Assembly: GCF_019457885.1 (NCBI RefSeq)
Contig: NZ_JAHZST010000006.1
Coordinates: 62,001 to 126,000, forward strand
DNA from: Shewanella nanhaiensis
GTDB taxonomy: Bacteria > Pseudomonadota > Gammaproteobacteria > Enterobacterales > Shewanellaceae
Length of the DNA: 64,000 nt
Direction: 5' to 3'
Positions 1 to 8,068 of this stretch are shown piece by piece. Position 1 is the first letter of the stretch. Every line of letters begins with the position of its first letter. The position numbers were made by a program, and so were the translations under genes. A model generated the notes under the pieces. The model was not told the DNA's origin, searched no databases, and worked only from the letters and a program-made list of their open reading frames with translations.

Positions 1-93
1 CTGAGTTTTATGAAGAGCAGCATCGGTAACGCCGTTGAGTCGGCGCCGACACATGCTGAGTTTCTCGCTCAAGTTGCAGCTGATGGGATGTAA
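1..93 (+). CDS. C-terminal end of a probable tryptophan-halogenase-family protein (partial)
   Basis: Frame 1 is open from the window edge to the TAA at 91-93 and encodes the last 30 residues of a protein. The tail has the pattern MKxSIxxA followed by PTHAEFL. The two complete halogenase-family proteins next to it end in a similar way (PSHDEFL, and VSHQTFI after MKHSI). I infer that this is a third family member directly upstream in the same orientation, 36 bases before the next gene. The catalytic part lies outside the window, so the family call rests on a short tail and on context. Confidence 0.55.
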   Translation: MSFMKSSIGNAVESAPTHAEFLAQVAADGM

Positions 94-129
94 CTTGATT
101 TTAGATACAAGATTGAGGATAAGTAACAG

Positions 130-1638
130 ATGATCCAAGAATCTATTAAAAAATTTGTTATCGTTGGTGGCGGAACAGCCGGTTGGATTGCGGCTGCTAC
201 GCTAGGAAATATTTTTCGTCATTCAGAGGTTGAGATTGAGTTAGTCGAGTCTGATGATATCGGTGTTATTGGTGTGGGGGAGGCAACCATCCCCCCTTTG
301 CTCACGATTTTAGAGAGCTTAGGGATCGATCTGGTCGACTTTATTAAACACACGCAAGCGAGTTTCAAGCTAGGTATACAGTTCGATGATTGGCACACTA
401 TTGGACAGGGGTATTTTCACCCTTTTGGTACGCTTGGCCGCTCAATCGATGGCCATGACTTTTTCCAGTGCTGGCTAAAATCAAAATCTGAGGGTGATGA
501 TACCCCTTTAATGGCTCACTCTCCGGAGTCTGTACTTGCCGAACAAGGGCGTTTTTTTCTGCCCTTTGAAGCTCAAGGAACCCCTCTGGCTTCTACGACA
601 TTTGCTCTGCATTTAGATGCGGTTCTGGCTGGGAAGTATTTACGAAAATTTGCTGAAAAGTCAGGAGTAAAGCGTACTGAAGGCTTAGTTGAGTCTGTGT
701 CCAAAAGTGATAAAGGTTTTATCGAGAGTGTGACGCTAAAAAGCGGCGTTGAGATCGCTGGAGATTTCTTTATCGATTGTAGTGGTTTTAAGGGCTTGCT
801 GATTGAGGAGGCGTTAGAAACTGGCTATGAAGATTGGTCTGAATTTCTTCCCTGCAATAGGGCCGTAACGGTTCAAACTGAGAATATGGGTGATACCACC
901 CCATACACCATAGCGACAGCCAGAGCTGCGGGGTGGACGTGGCGAATTCCACTACAACACAGAACCGGAAATGGTTATGTATTTTGTGACAAATATTGCA
1001 GTGATGAGGAAGCGGTAGAGACTCTGCTCAGTTCGATAGAGGGAGAGCCACTTACTGAGCCTAGAGTTATCCCTTTTACCACAGGAGTTCGCCATAAAGC
1101 GTGGAGTCAAAATTGTTTAGCCTTAGGCCTAGCACAAGGGTTTCTTGAACCTCTGGAGTCCACCGCCATCCATCTTGTTTCTAAGTCTTTGGCGCTATTT
1201 GTACGCCTGTTTCCAACGGCTGAATGTGATACTCAATTAAGTGATGAGTTTAACCGCAGAGTGCGTCAAGATTATGAGGAGATCAGAGACTTTTTGGTGT
1301 TGCATTACTGCACTACACAAAGGGATGACACTCCTTTTTGGCGCTGGTGTCAGCAGATGCCACTCCCTGAGAAATTAAAAGCTAAGCTTGAGCTGTTTAA
1401 GGTTCATGGGGGACTAATTCCTGGGACTGAAGAGCTATTCCAGCCCACAAGTTGGTATGCTGTTTTCGATGGTATGGGGGTTGAGCCCATTGGCTATAAT
1501 CCGACATTGGATGCCATTGATTATCACAAATTGAAGCAAAGTTTACATAGTGGCAAAACGGCAATCCAAACCAGCGCAGCTACTCAGCCAAGCCATGATG
1601 AGTTTTTGCGCACCTATTGCCCAGCCCCTAAAATTTAA
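130..1638 (+). CDS. Flavin-dependent tryptophan halogenase family protein
   Basis: 502 residues, the usual size of FADH2-dependent halogenases. Seen: the FAD-binding GGGTAGW at residues 13-19, the VGVGEATIP segment near 48-55, a lysine in FKLGI (K80) that aligns by position with the catalytic lysine of PrnA-type enzymes, the WxWxIP signature (WTWRIP) and the GFLEPLEST segment that normally carries the catalytic glutamate. These enzymes halogenate an electron-rich aromatic ring with reduced flavin, O2 and halide. Members from marine and xanthomonad genomes commonly sit beside TonB receptors, and the true substrate is mostly unknown. No flavin reductase is adjacent. It lies 36 bases after a probable paralogue and converges on another, ending 6 bases from its stop. 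Confidence 0.9.
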   Translation: MIQESIKKFVIVGGGTAGWIAAATLGNIFRHSEVEIELVESDDIGVIGVGEATIPPLLTILESLGIDLVDFIKHTQASFKLGIQFDDWHTIGQGYFHPFGTLGRSIDGHDFFQCWLKSKSEGDDTPLMAHSPESVLAEQGRFFLPFEAQGTPLASTTFALHLDAVLAGKYLRKFAEKSGVKRTEGLVESVSKSDKGFIESVTLKSGVEIAGDFFIDCSGFKGLLIEEALETGYEDWSEFLPCNRAVTVQTENMGDTTPYTIATARAAGWTWRIPLQHRTGNGYVFCDKYCSDEEAVETLLSSIEGEPLTEPRVIPFTTGVRHKAWSQNCLALGLAQGFLEPLESTAIHLVSKSLALFVRLFPTAECDTQLSDEFNRRVRQDYEEIRDFLVLHYCTTQRDDTPFWRWCQQMPLPEKLKAKLELFKVHGGLIPGTEELFQPTSWYAVFDGMGVEPIGYNPTLDAIDYHKLKQSLHSGKTAIQTSAATQPSHDEFLRTYCPAPKI

Positions 1639-1644
1639 ACTTGC

Positions 1645-3180
1645 CTATTGAGACACTGCTTTGCAGTGTCTATCAATAAAAGTTTGATGGCTAACAGATT
1701 GACTCGCGGCATTGATTATTGAGTGTTTCATCTGTGCTAGGTTTTGCTTAACAGTCTCTAAAGGGATGGCATCGACTCTTGGGTCGTAGCGGTTAGGTAA
1801 TACACCAAATGCGTGATACATGGTCAGCCAGCTTGCCGCTTCGAAGGACTCATTTTCACGTAGGATGATATGTCCTTGGCTACGGTAGACATCAATCTTA
1901 TGAGAGAGGGTTTCAGGCACTGCCATCTCTTGGCAGTATTGCCAAAATGGGGAGTCTATTCCATTTGCTAGCTTGTAGTGCAGGATAATAAAGTCTCTTA
2001 CATGCTCCAATTCACTGTTATGTAACCTGTTTACTTCATTGATATCATGTTCATTAAAGCTAGTATCAGGGAAAAAGCTCAATAGCTTAGCTATTGCACT
2101 CTGTATCAGCGAAATACTGGTCGATTCAATTGGCTCAAGAAAACCGCTGGAAAGCCCTACCGCAAAGCAGTTTTTATTCCAGATCTGCTTTCTTCTTCCG
2201 GGTGTGAATGAAAACTGCCTAATTTGAGAGATGGGCTCACCAGTTAAACTGGTGAGCAAGTTTTGCTTCGCTGAGCTTTTATTTTCAAATTGGCTACTGA
2301 AGATATAGCCATTTCCCGTTCGGTGCTGCAGCGGAATATGCCACTGCCAACCACTATTATGAGCTATCGAGCGAGTGTAGGGGTTGGGTGAGACTGTTGA
2401 TTGAGTTTGCACGGCTAAGGCGGTATCACACAGTAACCATTCGCTCCAATCATCAAAACCAGTTTTCATCGCTTGCTCGATAAGTAGTGCTTTAAAACCT
2501 GAGCAATCAATAAAGAGATCGGCTTCGAGCACCCGACCATCATGCAGTGACACTGACTTAATAAATCCATTTTGCTGCAGGTTAACTCGATCAATGGTTG
2601 CATCTACATGCTCGACGCCCATCTTTAAGGAGTGTGATTTTAACAGCTCGGCGTAGAGCCCCGCGTCAAAATGGTAAGCATAGGAGTAGTCTGCAAGGGG
2701 AGAGGGGGGATTGGGGTGAGGTTGGGCAAAGTTGCCCTGCTGAGCAAGTATGCTTGAGAAGCTATAATCATCTAGTTTAATACTATGACCTTCTAGCTTA
2801 TGCCCTTCTAGCTTATGGTTTTCTAGAGCTAAGCGATTGACGTATTGATGGAAATCAACCTTGTTGATCGGTAAACCATAATCGGAGAAAGGGTGAAAAA
2901 AGCTGGGGGAAGTCTGACTCCAGTTTTCAAACTTTATGCCCAATTTGAAGGAGGCTTGCGTTGCCTTGATAAACTCTATCTCATCCAAACCAATACTGTG
3001 ATTGAACTCTACGATATTAGGTATTGTTGCTTCACCTACACCAACAGTGGGAAGCTGAGATGACTCAATCACAGTTATCGTTAGGTTTTTCCCCTGTGCG
3101 TATCTACCTAAGCTCGCTGCCGACATCCATCCGGCTGTACCACCACCGACAATGATCACCTGTGTGATTGGTTTCGTCAT
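1645..3180 (-). CDS. Flavin-dependent tryptophan halogenase family protein (convergent paralogue)
   Basis: 511 residues from the ATG at 3178-3180. I chose this over an ATG 48 bases upstream because AAGGAT sits about six bases before it and the protein then begins immediately before the FAD-binding strand (VIIVGGGTAGW). It keeps the same marks as its neighbour: VGVGEATIP, FKLGIKF with the catalytic-type lysine, WQWHIPLQHRTGNGYIF with the WxWxIP signature, and SGFLEPIEST. Near residue 150 there is a small insertion of repeated LEGHK-like units made by a 15-bp tandem repeat. It is transcribed toward the first halogenase gene. Family certain, substrate unknown. Confidence 0.9.
   Translation of the reverse strand: MTKPITQVIIVGGGTAGWMSAASLGRYAQGKNLTITVIESSQLPTVGVGEATIPNIVEFNHSIGLDEIEFIKATQASFKLGIKFENWSQTSPSFFHPFSDYGLPINKVDFHQYVNRLALENHKLEGHKLEGHSIKLDDYSFSSILAQQGNFAQPHPNPPSPLADYSYAYHFDAGLYAELLKSHSLKMGVEHVDATIDRVNLQQNGFIKSVSLHDGRVLEADLFIDCSGFKALLIEQAMKTGFDDWSEWLLCDTALAVQTQSTVSPNPYTRSIAHNSGWQWHIPLQHRTGNGYIFSSQFENKSSAKQNLLTSLTGEPISQIRQFSFTPGRRKQIWNKNCFAVGLSSGFLEPIESTSISLIQSAIAKLLSFFPDTSFNEHDINEVNRLHNSELEHVRDFIILHYKLANGIDSPFWQYCQEMAVPETLSHKIDVYRSQGHIILRENESFEAASWLTMYHAFGVLPNRYDPRVDAIPLETVKQNLAQMKHSIINAASQSVSHQTFIDRHCKAVSQ
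1651..1671. terminator. Perfect hairpin between convergent halogenase genes
   Basis: Nine-base arms AGACACTGC and GCAGTGTCT around a TTT loop, with outer TATTG/CAATA pairing beyond a two-base bulge. It lies just past the + gene stop and inside the last codons of the - gene, so it could act on both strands. There is no strong U-run, so termination is inferred from position and stem strength. Confidence 0.5.
2785..2829. repeat. 15-bp tandem repeat inside the second halogenase gene
   Basis: Three consecutive 15-bp units of the type ATGxCCTTCTAGCTT; the third is diverged. Being a multiple of three they keep the frame and add LEGHK-like pentapeptides that the first halogenase lacks at this place. 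This looks like slippage expansion in a surface loop. Confidence 0.75.
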
Positions 3181-3316
3181 CTTAATATCCTTGCTCTGCT
3201 GATTTTGATATTGGTGGAGCGTTATCAATAGATTGAAACGACAGTGCTTTTTAGGTAAATAGGGGACTTTAATACACTGTCTACCGCTTAGTTATACAGT
3301 AGATGTTATCAATAGT

Positions 3317-3330
3317 TGACAGCGTTGTCA
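3317..3330. promoter_or_regulatory. Candidate LacI-type operator palindrome
   Basis: TGACAGCGTTGTCA has five-base perfect arms (TGACA/TGTCA) and a central CG-type core, the layout of LacI-family operators. It lies about 140 bases upstream of the - strand halogenase start and about 170 bases upstream of the RRF-like gene. Halogenase/TonB loci in related bacteria are often tied to sugar regulons, which fits, but no regulator gene is visible nearby. Confidence 0.4.
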
Positions 3331-3500
3331 TTGGTTTGTTGCGCCTGAGTTTTGTTCGAGCCATGTTCGGCTACTTAATCAAAGTAATGAATATACGGGA
3401 GTTATTGGTATTATTGATAGAGGTTCATTGGTTGTACGATAAAAGGTAAACTGAGGTGTTGAAGTTAATTTGCGTCAATCCATATGAATGAAATGCTTTA

Positions 3501-3890
3501 ATGATTGAAAAGATCAGCTTACCGCTACCCTCGCTTATTCATCGAATTGGCCGTGAAGCGGTTAAAAACGCTCAAGCCATCGCATTACAATCTAATTGTG
3601 CGCTTAAGCGTGTGCGTCGTTCACGCAACTGGGAAGTGATTGGCGAAGCTATTAAGATCCAATCCTTCTCTACTGAGTTGAAAAAGCAGGGAGATGGTCG
3701 TTTTAACTTTCTTATTAAGAAGATTGATACTGGACTGCTCAGCCATAGTGATAAATTGGAGCCTTTAGAGGTAAAGCTGGCGCGTTTGATCGCTGCTAAC
3801 CCCAATATTACTTTGGCTGAGTTAATGCACATTACAGATTGCACCTTAGCAGAAGCGAGAACTGCACGACTAAACAGCGATGCTTGGTAG
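3501..3890 (+). CDS. Ribosome recycling factor family protein (RRF_GI type)
   Basis: 129 residues. The sequence opens with LPSLIHRIGREAVKNAQ, has a basic middle (LKRVRRSRNW) and ends with KLEPLEVKLARLIAANP and a helix around CTLAEARTAR. I recognise this pattern from proteins called ribosome recycling factor family (Pfam RRF_GI) in Vibrio and Shewanella. The fold and role are not established, and it should not be taken as the essential frr product, which is longer and different. Its last third resembles a small helical DNA- or RNA-binding element. It stands alone with an ATG start and no close operon partner. Confidence 0.75.
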   Translation: MIEKISLPLPSLIHRIGREAVKNAQAIALQSNCALKRVRRSRNWEVIGEAIKIQSFSTELKKQGDGRFNFLIKKIDTGLLSHSDKLEPLEVKLARLIAANPNITLAELMHITDCTLAEARTARLNSDAW

Positions 3891-4102
3891 TATTAACGGA
3901 TATTCAAAACTGTCAGCCACTTTGAAGTTGCTAGAACTATTTCCTGTGGAGAGTTTTTCTGGGTAAAATTCTTTACTTTTTAGTGGCTTATAGTGTTCAT
4001 CTGAACCTCGCTTAGTCAATCCCTCCCGAGTGCAACGCCAGCATAGCATTTACAAAAACTGCCATTCAAGCCCTAGAATCTTACCTGAGTCATACTATCT
4101 AA

Positions 4103-4134
4103 AAGCGGTCACCTATGGGGCTCTAAGCGGTCAC
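4103..4134. repeat. Direct repeat AAGCGGTCAC (two copies, 22-bp period)
   Basis: AAGCGGTCAC occurs at 4103-4112 and 4125-4134, each preceded by a TCT-type triplet and followed by a CTATG-like string. The pair sits just past the stop of the - strand zinc-ribbon membrane gene. Iterated short repeats of this type are found at the ends of some transposable elements, so this may be an element end remnant. No transposase gene is seen. Confidence 0.5.
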
Positions 4135-4141
4135 TCTATGA

Positions 4142-4771
4142 TTAGTTCAATTGGCCTTTATTGGTATTACTGAACTGCCTTGTATTCATATGGCGTATTA
4201 TTTCGTTTTCAGTTAAGCGAGTTAAGCTGTCGGAGTTGTTAACTCTTTTGCTGTAAGCTACGCCACCCTTAAGAGTAGGGTTTTTGTACCACCAGCTACA
4301 TTCTAAATTTGAGCATGTGACAACTTGGTCTCCGTACTCAAAATTAAGAATGTTACTGCACTCAGGACATAATGGAGTTAGGCTGTGTATGTATAATTTT
4401 TCATCGTAACCTCTATTCCAGTTCCACTTCCAATTAACTCCCAAGATAGAATCTCGATTGTAATCTAGAGGTGTTTCGGACGCTTGCTCATTCCTAGATT
4501 CATAAAAAAACATAGCCAAAGGAATTGCTATTAGTAGCGCTAGACCTATTAGTATCAGCAGCCATAGCTGCATTGTTATATCTTGAGCAAACCAAGCGGC
4601 AATACTTGATAGGGTGCTAGTTATGAAATTGTATATAGCACCAAAGATGGCTTTGTAGCTGATACTTGAGAGGAGAGGGGTAACGATTACGACTATCGCC
4701 CCACCGATAGTGGCAGATATGAGAGGGTGCTTAAGTGCTTTTGAGGTTAATTGTTTTATCTGCTTTATCAC
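4142..4771 (-). CDS. Hypothetical inner-membrane protein with a C-terminal zinc ribbon
   Basis: 209 residues from a GTG start (MIKQIKQ). Seen: a hydrophobic segment near residues 17-42, a longer one near 70-92, then a soluble part with CPEC and, after 16 residues, CSNLEC. These four cysteines can form a zinc ribbon of the rubredoxin/zf type. The order membrane segments then cytoplasmic zinc ribbon is seen in unrelated orphan proteins, some of mobile origin. I do not recognise the family. It is divergent from the zinc-ribbon gene at 4963, an odd pairing of two cysteine-ribbon proteins in a stretch with no core genes. Confidence 0.65.
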   Translation of the reverse strand: MIKQIKQLTSKALKHPLISATIGGAIVVIVTPLLSSISYKAIFGAIYNFITSTLSSIAAWFAQDITMQLWLLILIGLALLIAIPLAMFFYESRNEQASETPLDYNRDSILGVNWKWNWNRGYDEKLYIHSLTPLCPECSNILNFEYGDQVVTCSNLECSWWYKNPTLKGGVAYSKRVNNSDSLTRLTENEIIRHMNTRQFSNTNKGQLN

Positions 4772-4962
4772 AGTGTGTAGTCCGTAAAAGTTGTATGATA
4801 GGTTATTGCTAGTAAGTCATTGATAATATCACACAAAAAACAACCATCAAAACATTACACTTTCAACCATTGAGTGCTTATCTTAATTCATTAGTGGGGG
4901 GATTTAACCGTGATAGCATTGATTAAGTGTCTAATGTTATTAAGTATTATCAAGGGAGGAGC

Positions 4963-5199
4963 ATGTTTATTTCAGAGGGAACGTTACAACCTAAGTGCCC
5001 TGTATGTGGCGTGCAGCCTGTTCATACTGATGAGTATCAAAAGTTTATGATTTGCAAAGAGTGCGGTCATAAAGAGGATTTTGATGACTTTATGGAGGAG
5101 TTAAGATCCAATGTTTTTAGAGGTGTTACGGACTCTGTAGCTAATTCTCTAGAGGGAATAGCAAGGAGAAATAAGAGTATTAAGTTTACCAGGAAGTAA
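4963..5199 (+). CDS. Small zinc-ribbon protein
   Basis: 78 residues from the ATG at 4963, chosen because a very strong ribosome site (AAGGGAGGA) ends three bases before it; an in-frame GTG at 4927 has none. CPVC and CKEC are separated by about 18 residues, a typical zinc-ribbon pair, followed by an acidic helix and a basic tail. No named family recognised. Small two-CxxC proteins like this occur in phage and plasmid cassettes as regulators. The next gene starts three bases after its stop, so the two are probably co-translated. Confidence 0.65.
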   Translation: MFISEGTLQPKCPVCGVQPVHTDEYQKFMICKECGHKEDFDDFMEELRSNVFRGVTDSVANSLEGIARRNKSIKFTRK

Positions 5200-5202
5200 G
5201 TG

Positions 5203-5328
5203 ATGGAGCTGACAACAAGCATGGTTGGTGTTTTGAGTGTGGTTAGTCTTGTAGCTGCTGTATTGGCGGCTTTATTTGCTGGCTACTTAATTTGGTTATC
5301 TAGATTCGCTATTTCCACCTGCTTGTAA
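5203..5328 (+). CDS. Very small single-span membrane peptide (41 aa)
   Basis: ATG at 5203, three bases after the stop of the zinc-ribbon gene, with AGGA eight bases upstream. The peptide begins MELTTSMVGVLSVV, is almost entirely hydrophobic from residue 8 to 32 (one membrane span), and ends RFAISTCL. Size and layout recall coat-like or holin-like peptides of filamentous phages, and the end looks abrupt, so it could be the remains of a longer frame. I cannot name it. The tight spacing to a gene with a strong ribosome site is the main support for its being expressed. Confidence 0.4.
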   Translation: MELTTSMVGVLSVVSLVAAVLAALFAGYLIWLSRFAISTCL

Positions 5329-5515
5329 GCTTTTTAACTGAGATATTCAGGCTTGTTTTTTGAATTTATCGGCCTTTGTAGTCAGGATGTGTAATTAACC
5401 CAAGACTAATGAGTCAAAAACACCGATAATTCCCCACAATTAAGTTCATTTGCTCAAGGGCCACGTAAGACCTCAGGGCTGAGTGACACTCGCTATATAA
5501 GTGGAAATCTATTCA

Positions 5516-7702
5516 ATGGAAATCAAAGTTAATTTTCTCGACAATCTGAGATTGGAAGCTAAGTTCGATGACTTTACTGTCACGGCAGATCAGCCTATTC
5601 GCTACAAGGGCGACGGCTCGGCGCCGAGTCCTTTCGACTACTTCTTAGCATCGTCTGCCTTGTGTGCCGCCTATTTTATCAAGGTGTACTGCAAGGCTCG
5701 TGATATTCCGACTGAAAACATTAGATTGTCACAGAATAATATTGTCGATCCTGAAGATCGCTATAACCAGATTTTTCAAATTCAGGTTGAGTTACCTGAG
5801 GATATTTCAGAGAAAGATCGCCAGGGGATTTTGCGTTCCATTGAGCGTTGTACCGTTAAGAAAGTGGTACAAACAGGCCCTGAATTTAAGATTGAAACTG
5901 TTGAAAATTTAGATGCCGATGCCAATGCAATGCTCATGGGACAAGGTGATAGCGACGCGAACACCTATATCTTAGGTAAAGATCTGCCACTTGAGGAGAC
6001 TATCTCCAATATGACAGGCATCTTGGCCGATCTTGGAATGAAGATTGAGATCTCTTCATGGCGCAATATCGTACCCAACGTATGGTCACTGCATATTCGT
6101 GATGCTGCATCACCTATGTGTTTTACCAATGGTAAAGGGGCGACCAAAGAGAGCGCACTTTGCTCTGCGTTAGGTGAGTTTATCGAGCGTCTTAACTGCA
6201 ACTTTTTCTATAATGATCAGTTCTTTGGCGAAGAGATTGCCAATAGCGAATTTGTTCATTACCCGAACGAGAAGTGGTTTGAGTTAACTGACGATGATTC
6301 ACTGCCTGCGGGTATGTTAGATGAGTATTGTTTAGAGATTTATAACCCAGATGGTGAGCTTGCAGGCTCTAACTTGATTGATACCAACTCGGGCAATATC
6401 GACCGCGGGATCTGTACCATTCCCTATACGCGTCATTCAGATGGTGAGACAGTGTACTTCCCATCAAACCTAATAGAGAACCTATTTTTAAGTAATGGCA
6501 TGAGTGCGGGTAATAACCTGCAGGAAGCACAAGTCCAGTGTCTGTCTGAGATCTTTGAGCGCGCCGTTAAACGTCAGATCATCGAGCAAGAGATAGTCTT
6601 GCCGGACGTGCCGCAAACAGTATTAGAGAAGTACCCAAGTATCTTAGCTGGAATTAAGGGACTAGAGGAGCAAGGCTTCCCTATTGTCGTTAAAGATGCC
6701 TCACTAGGTGGTCAGTTTCCTGTGATGTGTGTGACCTTAATGAATCCAAAGACTGGCGGTGTATTTGCCTCATTTGGTGCCCATCCAAGTCTTGAGGTCG
6801 CACTAGAGCGGAGCTTAACTGAGTTGCTGCAAGGCCGAAGCTTCGAAGGGCTAAATGATGTACCTAAGCCTACTTTTAACAGCATGGCCGTGACTGAGCC
6901 TGAAAATTTTGTTGAGCACTTTATCGACTCAACCGGCGTGATCTCATGGCGCTTCTTTAGCAGTAATGCTGAGTTTGAGTTCTGCGAGTGGGATTTCTCA
7001 GGCACTAACCAAGAGGAAGCTGATAGCCTGTTTGGTATTCTTGCTGACTTAGGTAAAGAGGTATACACCGCTGAGTTTAACGACTTAGGTGCGTCGGCAT
7101 GCCGTATGCTAGTGCCTGATTTTTCAGAGGTCTATCCAGTCGATGATCTGATTTGGGATAACACCAATAAGTCGCTTGAATACCGTGAAGATATCTTAAA
7201 TCTACACTCCCTGTCTGATGATGAGCTGGTGGATCTGGTCAATCGTTTAGAGGAGAGTCAGCAGGATAACTACACCGATATTCGTACCATGATAGGTATC
7301 GTGTTCGATGAGAATACCGTTTGGGGTCAGCTCACCATTATTGAGCTTAAAATCCTTATCTATCTAGCACTTGGTGCTCACGAGGAGGCGATAGAGTTAG
7401 TTGGTGACTTCCTGCAGTTTAACGATAATACGGTTGAGCGTGGCCTGTTCTATCAAGCGGTGAATGCTGTGCTGGAAGTGACTTTAGATGAATCCCTTGA
7501 GCTTGAGCACTTCATCCACAACTTTAACCGTATGTTTGGTATCGATGTGATGCAAAATGTGGTTTGCTCGGTTAATGGTGATGTTCGTTTTTATGGCTTG
7601 ACCAAGACCAGTATGGCGTTAGAGGGGATTGAGCCACATCTGAGACTGATTGAAAGCTACAAGAAGCTGCATAGCGCGCGAGCAAAGAGCGCCGCAGAAT
7701 AA
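5516..7702 (+). CDS. ycaO: OsmC domain/YcaO domain protein (ribosomal S12 methylthiolation accessory type)
   Basis: 728 residues from the ATG at 5516 (MEIKVNFLDN); a GTG 15 bases upstream is the alternative. Residues 1-140 form an OsmC-like domain (DYFLASSALCAAYF, with one of the two usual peroxidatic cysteines recognisable). From about 150 on it is YcaO: the KESALCSALGEFIER and QEAQVQCLSEIFER stretches carry the acidic residues that bind Mg-ATP in YcaO enzymes. E. coli YcaO has about 590 residues and helps RimO methylthiolate Asp88 of ribosomal protein S12; it lacks the N-terminal OsmC part. The fusion is therefore longer and may add a thiol or peroxide function. Stand-alone gene with a strong terminator behind it. 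Confidence 0.9.
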   Translation: MEIKVNFLDNLRLEAKFDDFTVTADQPIRYKGDGSAPSPFDYFLASSALCAAYFIKVYCKARDIPTENIRLSQNNIVDPEDRYNQIFQIQVELPEDISEKDRQGILRSIERCTVKKVVQTGPEFKIETVENLDADANAMLMGQGDSDANTYILGKDLPLEETISNMTGILADLGMKIEISSWRNIVPNVWSLHIRDAASPMCFTNGKGATKESALCSALGEFIERLNCNFFYNDQFFGEEIANSEFVHYPNEKWFELTDDDSLPAGMLDEYCLEIYNPDGELAGSNLIDTNSGNIDRGICTIPYTRHSDGETVYFPSNLIENLFLSNGMSAGNNLQEAQVQCLSEIFERAVKRQIIEQEIVLPDVPQTVLEKYPSILAGIKGLEEQGFPIVVKDASLGGQFPVMCVTLMNPKTGGVFASFGAHPSLEVALERSLTELLQGRSFEGLNDVPKPTFNSMAVTEPENFVEHFIDSTGVISWRFFSSNAEFEFCEWDFSGTNQEEADSLFGILADLGKEVYTAEFNDLGASACRMLVPDFSEVYPVDDLIWDNTNKSLEYREDILNLHSLSDDELVDLVNRLEESQQDNYTDIRTMIGIVFDENTVWGQLTIIELKILIYLALGAHEEAIELVGDFLQFNDNTVERGLFYQAVNAVLEVTLDESLELEHFIHNFNRMFGIDVMQNVVCSVNGDVRFYGLTKTSMALEGIEPHLRLIESYKKLHSARAKSAAE

Positions 7703-7719
7703 TCGACTTGTTCTAGAGC

Positions 7720-7748
7720 AAAAAGCGAACCTTATGGTTCGCTTTTTT
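7720..7748 (+). terminator. Rho-independent terminator after the OsmC-YcaO gene
   Basis: Stem AAAAAGCGAACC/GGTTCGCTTTTT with a four-base TTAT loop, running into six T. It starts 17 bases after the stop codon. Confidence 0.92.
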
Positions 7749-7760
7749 GTGGCTAAAGCC

Positions 7761-7774
7761 TTGATCTCAATCAA
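7761..7774. promoter_or_regulatory. FNR/EtrA-type operator (TTGAT-N4-ATCAA)
   Basis: TTGATCTCAATCAA matches both half-sites of the FNR consensus exactly, and the palindrome extends to CCTTGAT/ATCAAGG. Its centre is about 70 bases before the start of the small membrane protein gene at 7838, a distance compatible with activation at a class II promoter (possible -10 around TACGAT near 7813). EtrA is the FNR homologue of Shewanella. The stem could also fold in RNA, but no U-run follows. Confidence 0.65.
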
Positions 7775-7837
7775 GGTAGTATTTCCGATTAGGTCTCATT
7801 ATATTAGTCAAATACGATACTGCTGATTGAGGCGCTT

Positions 7838-8068
7838 ATGATGACTGATAACAAGCTAATTCTGATCCTAAAGTGCTGTATCGCGGTTGGTATCTGCTTA
7901 ATCCTACTTGGAGTCTATTTCCATAACTTCAATGAGACCATCGAAGCTATGGGGGTTAAAGGAATCATCATTAGTGCCGTTTGTGTGGCTTTTGGTATGG
8001 CGCTCTCTCTTCCTACAAAAATGTATCTAACCTTTATTCTCGTTAAGCGAGAGTCTGAGAAAAGCTAA
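7838..8068 (+). CDS. Small two-span inner-membrane protein
   Basis: 76 residues with two hydrophobic segments (about 7-27 and 41-62) and a short basic tail (VKRESEKS). ATG codons at 7838 and 7841 are both possible; GAGGCG lies just upstream. No family recognised. It is the only gene downstream of a near-perfect FNR-type site, suggesting expression under low oxygen. Its stop overlaps the stop of the convergent formate dehydrogenase gene by four bases, so no separate terminator is present. Confidence 0.7.
   Translation: MMTDNKLILILKCCIAVGICLILLGVYFHNFNETIEAMGVKGIIISAVCVAFGMALSLPTKMYLTFILVKRESEKS

Noticed and set aside
3501..3890. Identification of the gene as the essential ribosome recycling factor frr
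   Set aside because: Too short and without the frr sequence pattern; it fits only the RRF_GI family.
4103..4134. CRISPR repeat
   Set aside because: Only two short copies, period 22, no spacer array and no cas gene.
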